Of a stretch of DNA of 9,517 nucleotides, positions 5,825-9,517 are shown piece after piece. Position numbers and translations under genes: made by a program. This DNA comes from Rubrobacter sp. Lineage in GTDB: Bacteria; Actinomycetota; Rubrobacteria; Rubrobacterales; Rubrobacteraceae. The DNA lies in contig JACDAR010000328.1 of assembly GCA_013695335.1 (NCBI GenBank), positions 1-9,517 of the forward strand, given 5' to 3'. The notes beneath the pieces were generated by a model. That model worked only from the letters and a program-made list of their open reading frames with translations, searched no databases and was not told the origin of the DNA. The first letter of the stretch is position 1. Each line of letters opens with the position of its first letter.

Positions 5825-8227
5825 TTATTCGTCGTGGCTCAGGGCCTCCGTGATGGCCTCATCGAGGTGCAGCGCGTGGCCCTTTGCCCACGCGGACGCG
5901 AACTCGTCTTCTCCCAGCGCGGCGCGGGCCGCATCCACGATACGGTCGTGCTCGGCGCGCCTGGCCGGTGGGAGGGGCCAGCCGGTATCCTCGCGCAGCG
6001 CGACGGCTGCCCCACTGAGCCGCGCTACCCGTTCCATCCTCCCTTGCGCGACCGCTACTCGGGCCAGCCCCTCCAGGCAGGGCAGGATGGTATGTTTGAG
6101 GCCCACCCACCGTCCCAGCTCCAGGCTCTCTTCGTACAACCTCGACGCCCGCGCATCTTCGCCTGCTTCGCACGCCACGTTCCCGAGGCTGGTGAGCGTG
6201 CGCACGATGCCCCACGCGTTCTCCAGGCCACGAGACAAAGCCAGGCTCTCTTCCAGCAACGTTGTCGCGCGTCTGATATCTCCCTGCCCGCGCACCGCGT
6301 CCCCCAGGGCGCGGAGGCTCCAGGCGACACTAAACGTAGTACCAAACTCACGGGCCAGGGCGAGGGACTGCTCGTGCAGGCGCACCGCGCGTTCGTAGTC
6401 TCCCTGCTCATAGGCCACAAACCCCAGCTCGCGGAGTGCAGCACCCACACCTTTTTTATGGCCCAGCTCCCGATACACGGTCATGCCCTCTTCATGCAGC
6501 GCCACCGCGTGATCGTGGTCCCCTTGCGCCATGGCCAGGATACCTGCTATCTGGAGCAGGTACGCCTGCGTGCGTGCGGGCAGCTCGTGCGGAGCTTCTC
6601 CGGTCTGGCCTTTCGCTCCATCTAGCGCCAAGACCGCCTCCATCCACTGGCGTCCATCGCTCAGGTAGCTGTGCTCAATCCAGAACCGCCACAGTGCCAG
6701 CGCCAACCGCGCTCCCGTCTCAGCCTCCCGATTCTGTACGGCCCAGCCCAGCGCTGCTCGCAGGTTATCGTACTCTCCCCCCAGCCGAGTCAACAACAAC
6801 GACCACCACTCTACCCCGTCCAAGCGCCCAGAGGCTTCAGGCTGCGCGGCCTCCGCCAGCGCCAGGTAGTACTGGGCGTGCTTCCGTTGCACCTCCTCCA
6901 CCTCGCCGCTCGATGTCAGGCGTTCCAGGGCGTACTCCCGGATCGTCTCCAGCATCGTGAAGCGTGTTTCCTCTTCGTCTTGGCAGGTAGAGGAGTCGGA
7001 TATCGGTACCAGCAGGCTGTTGTCCACTAGCGATGCCAATGTCTCCAAGACGCTGCACGCCGCATGCTCGACGGCCCCGAAATCGCAGACATCCTCAGCC
7101 GCTTCCAGGGTACAGCCGCCGGCAAAGACGGCGAGGCGACGGAACAAAGCCTGCTCACCGGCATCGAGGAGATCGTAGCTCCACGCGATCGCGTCGCGCA
7201 GCGTCTGCTGCCGCTCTGGCAGGTCACGAGCTCCTCCCGTAAGTAGCTGCAGTCCAGGATCTAGCCTCGCAAGCAGCGCCCGCAGGGGAAATAGTTTGAC
7301 CCGCGCCGCCGCTAACTCGATCGCCAGCGGCAGCCCGTCCAGCCTCCGGCAGATCCGTGCCGCCGTGGCCACGTTCGTGTCCGTAAGCTCGAAGGTGGGC
7401 ACGACGGCCTGGGCACGCTGGCGGAAGAGTTCCACCGCTGGTGACTGCTCCAAGACCTCCATCTGCATCGGGCCTTCCGCGTCGGGAAGGGGCAGCGGCG
7501 GCACGGGGAACTGGCGCTCCCCGCCGAGGCGCAGCGGCGCCCGGCTCGTCACCAGCACCGTCAGCCGCAGGCATCTCCCTACAAGCTCGCCAACAACCTG
7601 AGCAGCCGTTGGGAGATGCTCGAAGTTATCGAGAACCAGCAGCATCTGCCTGTCTTGCAGCTTCCATGTCAGGGTCTCCCGTAGCGTCTGTCCCGCCACC
7701 TCCTTGATCCCAAGCGTCACGGCGAGGACCGAGGGAAGCAGGGCGGCATCTCGCAGGGGAGCCAGCGGCACGAAGGCGACCCCGTCCGCGAACGCCCCGC
7801 GCGAGCGGCCAGCCACCTCGACGGCCAGCCGGGTCTTGCCGACGCCGCCGGGACCGGTCAGGGTCAGCAGGCGCACGTCCTCGCGCAGCAGGAGGCGGGC
7901 TACGGCCGCCACTTCGTGGTCGCGTCCGACCAGGGGTGTGGGCGGCGCGGGAAGGTCGCGGCGGGAGGACTCTGGCGGCGGGCGGCGGATGGAGGAGCGG
8001 CGGGCAGCAGCCTCGAACCCGGCGAGGTCCTGTCCGGCCAACCCAAGGACTTCCGCCAGCTTCCCTACGGTGTGCCTGTGAGGGCGGCGCCGCTCCCCGC
8101 GCTCGATCAGGCCGATGGCCTGGGGGGTGAGGCCCGTCCTTCCGGCCAGGTCCTCCTGGGTAATGTTGGCCGAGTTGCGGTGGCGCCGGAGTAGATCCCC
8201 GAAAGTGAGGCCGGTGCCGGTTTCCAC
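5825..8227 (-). CDS. XRE-type HTH / NB-ARC ATPase / TPR transcriptional regulator
   Basis: The 800-residue product joins an N-terminal Cro/C1-type helix-turn-helix (about 9-63, ITQEDLAGRTGLTPQAIGLIERG), a short Pro/Arg-rich linker, and an NB-ARC (STAND) NTPase. The NTPase has P-loop GPGGVGKT (125-132), Walker B LLVLDNFEHL from 196, TSRAPLRL, GLPLAIE (298-304) and SLVDNSLL (399-406). Tetratricopeptide-like repeats with a 40-residue period follow (about 552-740). In this architecture the TPR part senses a ligand or partner, nucleotide exchange switches the protein, and the HTH binds DNA. The ligand and targets are unknown. I chose the GTG at 8227 because AGGAGG lies eight bases upstream and the HTH follows at once. 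The frame is open to 8407, but the 60 extra residues are low-complexity and overlap the promoter region. It stands alone and diverges from the zinc-ribbon gene. Confidence 0.88.
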   Translation of the reverse strand: METGTGLTFGDLLRRHRNSANITQEDLAGRTGLTPQAIGLIERGERRRPHRHTVGKLAEVLGLAGQDLAGFEAAARRSSIRRPPPESSRRDLPAPPTPLVGRDHEVAAVARLLLREDVRLLTLTGPGGVGKTRLAVEVAGRSRGAFADGVAFVPLAPLRDAALLPSVLAVTLGIKEVAGQTLRETLTWKLQDRQMLLVLDNFEHLPTAAQVVGELVGRCLRLTVLVTSRAPLRLGGERQFPVPPLPLPDAEGPMQMEVLEQSPAVELFRQRAQAVVPTFELTDTNVATAARICRRLDGLPLAIELAAARVKLFPLRALLARLDPGLQLLTGGARDLPERQQTLRDAIAWSYDLLDAGEQALFRRLAVFAGGCTLEAAEDVCDFGAVEHAACSVLETLASLVDNSLLVPISDSSTCQDEEETRFTMLETIREYALERLTSSGEVEEVQRKHAQYYLALAEAAQPEASGRLDGVEWWSLLLTRLGGEYDNLRAALGWAVQNREAETGARLALALWRFWIEHSYLSDGRQWMEAVLALDGAKGQTGEAPHELPARTQAYLLQIAGILAMAQGDHDHAVALHEEGMTVYRELGHKKGVGAALRELGFVAYEQGDYERAVRLHEQSLALAREFGTTFSVAWSLRALGDAVRGQGDIRRATTLLEESLALSRGLENAWGIVRTLTSLGNVACEAGEDARASRLYEESLELGRWVGLKHTILPCLEGLARVAVAQGRMERVARLSGAAVALREDTGWPLPPARRAEHDRIVDAARAALGEDEFASAWAKGHALHLDEAITEALSHDE

Positions 8228-8235
8228 TTCTTCTG

Positions 8236-8241
8236 CCTCCT
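8236..8241 (-). promoter_or_regulatory. Shine-Dalgarno deciding the regulator start
   Basis: AGGAGG on the minus strand lies eight bases before the GTG at 8227. It is a perfect ribosome site and the reason to reject the longer reading frame that begins at 8407. Confidence 0.75.
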
Positions 8242-8262
8242 GCCCGCGGGCCACCCGCCGAC

Positions 8263-8291
8263 ATCCTAGCACACGTTTTTTGGCGATTGTT
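8263..8291 (-). promoter_or_regulatory. likely activator-dependent promoter of the regulator gene
   Basis: TAGGAT (8268-8263) is a fair -10 box on the minus strand. Seventeen bases upstream, the -35 position (8291-8286) has no consensus hexamer and is instead overlapped by the 12-bp direct repeat. A poor -35 covered by direct repeats is typical of promoters that need a bound activator. Confidence 0.35.
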
Positions 8292-8310
8292 TGGGTTGTT
8301 GTTTGGGTTG
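8287..8310. repeat. perfect 12-bp tandem direct repeat, possible operator
   Basis: TTGTTTGGGTTG occurs twice with no gap (8287-8298 and 8299-8310), about one helical turn apart, in the 160-bp region between the divergent regulator and zinc-ribbon genes. A regulator bound to both copies would lie on one face of the helix and could control both promoters. The NB-ARC regulator itself is the obvious candidate, by position only. Confidence 0.55.
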
Positions 8311-8321
8311 TCTCTGGGAGC

Positions 8322-8332
8322 GGCGAATCGCC
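8322..8332. promoter_or_regulatory. short inverted repeat in the divergent promoter region
   Basis: GGCGA-A-TCGCC is a perfect 5-bp inverted repeat around one base, 11 bp from the tandem repeat and 55 bp before the zinc-ribbon start. GGCGA also occurs at 8282-8286 on the other side of the direct repeat. It could be a second regulator site or chance in GC-rich DNA. Confidence 0.25.
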
Positions 8333-8387
8333 AGGAGCATGATCCAGACAGGACGGAACGCCCGAAGTAGCACGGGGAAGGAGAGCA

Positions 8388-8858
8388 GTGAACCATTTTT
8401 GCGACATCTCGTTCTGGAGAGCCTCGGATCAGGCGGCAGTGGCACAACACCTCACGGATCGGACCCGGATGGCCGGTGTGCCTGACACACAGCGGCGCGC
8501 CGGCCTCCTCCGATCTGCCTTACTATCCCTGCTGCGCATGGCGGGGCTGGCAGAGCAGCCGGTCGCGAGACCGGTCGAGCGGGAGGAGACCCCGGTACGG
8601 GAGAGCTGTGACTGTGGTGGTGAGGAGTTCGAGTACCGGGAGCCAGTACTCGACGACGGAGAGTGGGTTCTTCGATGCCCCGGGTGCGGACACCTGGATC
8701 GCCTGCGCTGGCTCTTGGACGAGGCCAGGCCTTTCGTGCTGGCAGTGGCGCAGCGAAGGAGGCGCCTGCTGCTGAGGAGGAAGCGGCCAAAGCCTCGCCC
8801 TACCTGCGCGCGGAGTCCGAGTTCGGGATCTCTCAGACCAAAGGAGCCCGCGACGTGA
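8388..8858 (+). CDS. hypothetical zinc-ribbon protein
   Basis: I do not recognise a named family. The 156-residue frame begins at a GTG with AAGGAG about four bases upstream. Its clear feature is a C-x-C (Cys74, Cys76) and C-P-G-C (Cys97, Cys100) pair 20 residues apart, with VLDDGEWVLRCPGCGHLDRL between and after, which should bind one zinc. A helical stretch (about 36-52) precedes it. The last 30 or so residues, rich in Arg, Lys and Pro, run out of frame over a DUF924 remnant and are probably not original; the ancestral protein may have ended near residue 125-130. There is no signal peptide or membrane segment. It is divergent from the NB-ARC regulator and may be its target, by position only. 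Confidence 0.55.
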   Translation: MNHFCDISFWRASDQAAVAQHLTDRTRMAGVPDTQRRAGLLRSALLSLLRMAGLAEQPVARPVEREETPVRESCDCGGEEFEYREPVLDDGEWVLRCPGCGHLDRLRWLLDEARPFVLAVAQRRRRLLLRRKRPKPRPTCARSPSSGSLRPKEPAT

Positions 8859-9067
8859 TAGAGCGTTTCGGACGCCACCCGCACCGCAACGAGATACTGG
8901 GGCGCACCTCCACGCCCGAAGAACTGGAGTACCTGAGGACCGAGACGCCGCCCCACATGCGCCGCCCACCCTTTTGGGGAGAACTGTTCGCCGAAGCCCG
9001 GAAATATTCCTTTTCCGTCAAGGGTGCTGTACGAGCAAGAGTGGCGGGGGGTCCTTCGCGAACCTGA
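8790..9067 (+). pseudogene. C-terminal remnant of a DUF924 family gene
   Basis: In a frame different from the zinc-ribbon gene, the stretch encodes GARDVIERFGRHPHRNEILGR followed by TSTPEELEYLRTE (given as two parts). This is the C-terminal signature of DUF924 proteins (RFGRFPHRN-LGR-ST-EE). The rest of the domain, including its usual N-terminal WFG motif and middle helices, is absent from the window. No start codon with a ribosome site precedes it and the frame merges upstream with non-matching sequence. After about 8990 the family match fades and a TGA follows at 9065. A gene cut by deletion, leaving its tail fused out of frame behind the zinc-ribbon gene, explains this best; the true left border is uncertain. 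Confidence 0.6.
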
Positions 9068-9153
9068 CACTGCTCGCGTTCGTCGCGCGGATCTTCGCCA
9101 CGAGCGCCGTCCTCTCAAGGCTGCCGATCCTCGTCTGGCGCAACGGCAATGCC

Positions 9154-9170
9154 GCCGGCCAGACGCCGGC
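9154..9170 (-). other. GC hairpin after the cysteine synthase gene
   Basis: GCCGGC (9154-9159) pairs with GCCGGC (9165-9170) around a five-base loop, 14 bp beyond the stop codon of the minus-strand gene. There is no run of U on that strand. It may be a weak terminator between two converging transcripts. The remaining sequence from 9068 to 9184 shows no gene. Confidence 0.3.
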
Positions 9171-9184
9171 ATGTCTCTTTCGGC

Positions 9185-9517
9185 TCAGGAGTAGTTCTCG
9201 GAGGTGACCCGTACCTCATCTTTCTGGGCGAAGTGCTCGCTGATGTACTTCTCTCCCTCGTCGCAGAAGAGCGTGACGACCGTTTTCATCTCGGGATGGG
9301 TCTTGCGGACTTTTCGCGCGGCGATCAGGTTGGCCCCGCTGCTGGGTCCGACGAAGAGACCGTGGCGTTTCGCCAGGTGGCGCATGGTCTCGACGGCCTC
9401 TTCGGACTCGACGCTCAAGGTGTCGTCTACGAGCTTCTTGTGGCGGCTGAAGATACCGGGGACGAAGCCGTCGGCTATACCCTCGATCAGGTGCTCCCCC
9501 ACCTCGCCGCACAGGAT
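9185..9517 (-). CDS. cysteine synthase family protein (C-terminal part, cut by window edge)
   Basis: PLP enzymes of this fold II family make cysteine from O-acetylserine (or a related activated serine) and sulfide, or act in transsulfuration. The last 110 residues are present. HLIEGIADGFVPGIF, DDTLSVESEEAVETMRHLA, GLFVGPSSGANLIAA, and VVTLFCDEGEKYIS match the end of CysK/CysM/CBS proteins. The Ser in PSSGAN corresponds to the residue that bonds the PLP ring nitrogen. The lysine and glycine-rich phosphate loop lie in the missing N-terminal part, so CysK, CysM and CBS cannot be told apart; no gene symbol is given. The reading frame is intact to the edge, and the stop at 9185 is followed by a hairpin. 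Confidence 0.9.
   Translation of the reverse strand: MLCGEVGEHLIEGIADGFVPGIFSRHKKLVDDTLSVESEEAVETMRHLAKRHGLFVGPSSGANLIAARKVRKTHPEMKTVVTLFCDEGEKYISEHFAQKDEVRVTSENYS

Noticed and set aside
8228..8407. Extension of the NB-ARC regulator to an ATG at 8407
   Set aside because: The extra 60 residues have no homology to the domain, cover the tandem repeat and -10 region, and the GTG at 8227 has a perfect Shine-Dalgarno.

Overview
The window looks like chromosomal DNA of a high-GC actinobacterium. A Rubrobacter-like lineage is my best guess, from a Rex repressor beside a split-P glycine cleavage operon, GTG starts and a long XRE/NB-ARC/TPR regulator. The genus is inference; only the gene families are seen.

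Layout, left to right. (1) rex, the NADH/NAD+-sensing repressor, runs rightwards and ends in a strong rho-independent terminator. (2) A gene-free stretch of about 580 bp (719-1299) separates convergent rex and gcvH. Its middle (about 950-1170) is AT-rich and full of structure: nested inverted repeats, and a minus-strand promoter-like pair followed by two strong hairpins, the second with a C-rich loop. I read this as a candidate small RNA of about 110 nt. (3) The glycine cleavage operon runs leftwards as gcvPA-gcvPB-gcvT-gcvH, with overlapping or nearly touching genes. It is preceded by a tandem glycine riboswitch (about 5523-5718). Glycine binding would raise expression of the P, T and H proteins, which break glycine into CO2, NH3 and methylene-tetrahydrofolate. 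The L protein gene (lpd) is not here. (4) A large leftward gene (5825-8227) encodes an 800-residue HTH/NB-ARC/TPR regulator. (5) A 160-bp divergent intergenic region carries a perfect 12-bp tandem direct repeat over the regulator's likely -35 region. (6) A rightward small zinc-ribbon protein gene (8388-8858) runs out of frame into a broken DUF924 remnant (to 9067). (7) The C-terminal part of a cysteine synthase family gene enters from the right edge on the minus strand (9185-9517).

The gcv block and rex are ordinary housekeeping genes. The parts most worth a second look are the candidate small RNA beside rex, the repeat-bearing divergent promoter of the NB-ARC regulator, the uneven tandem riboswitch, and the scarred zinc-ribbon/DUF924 junction.
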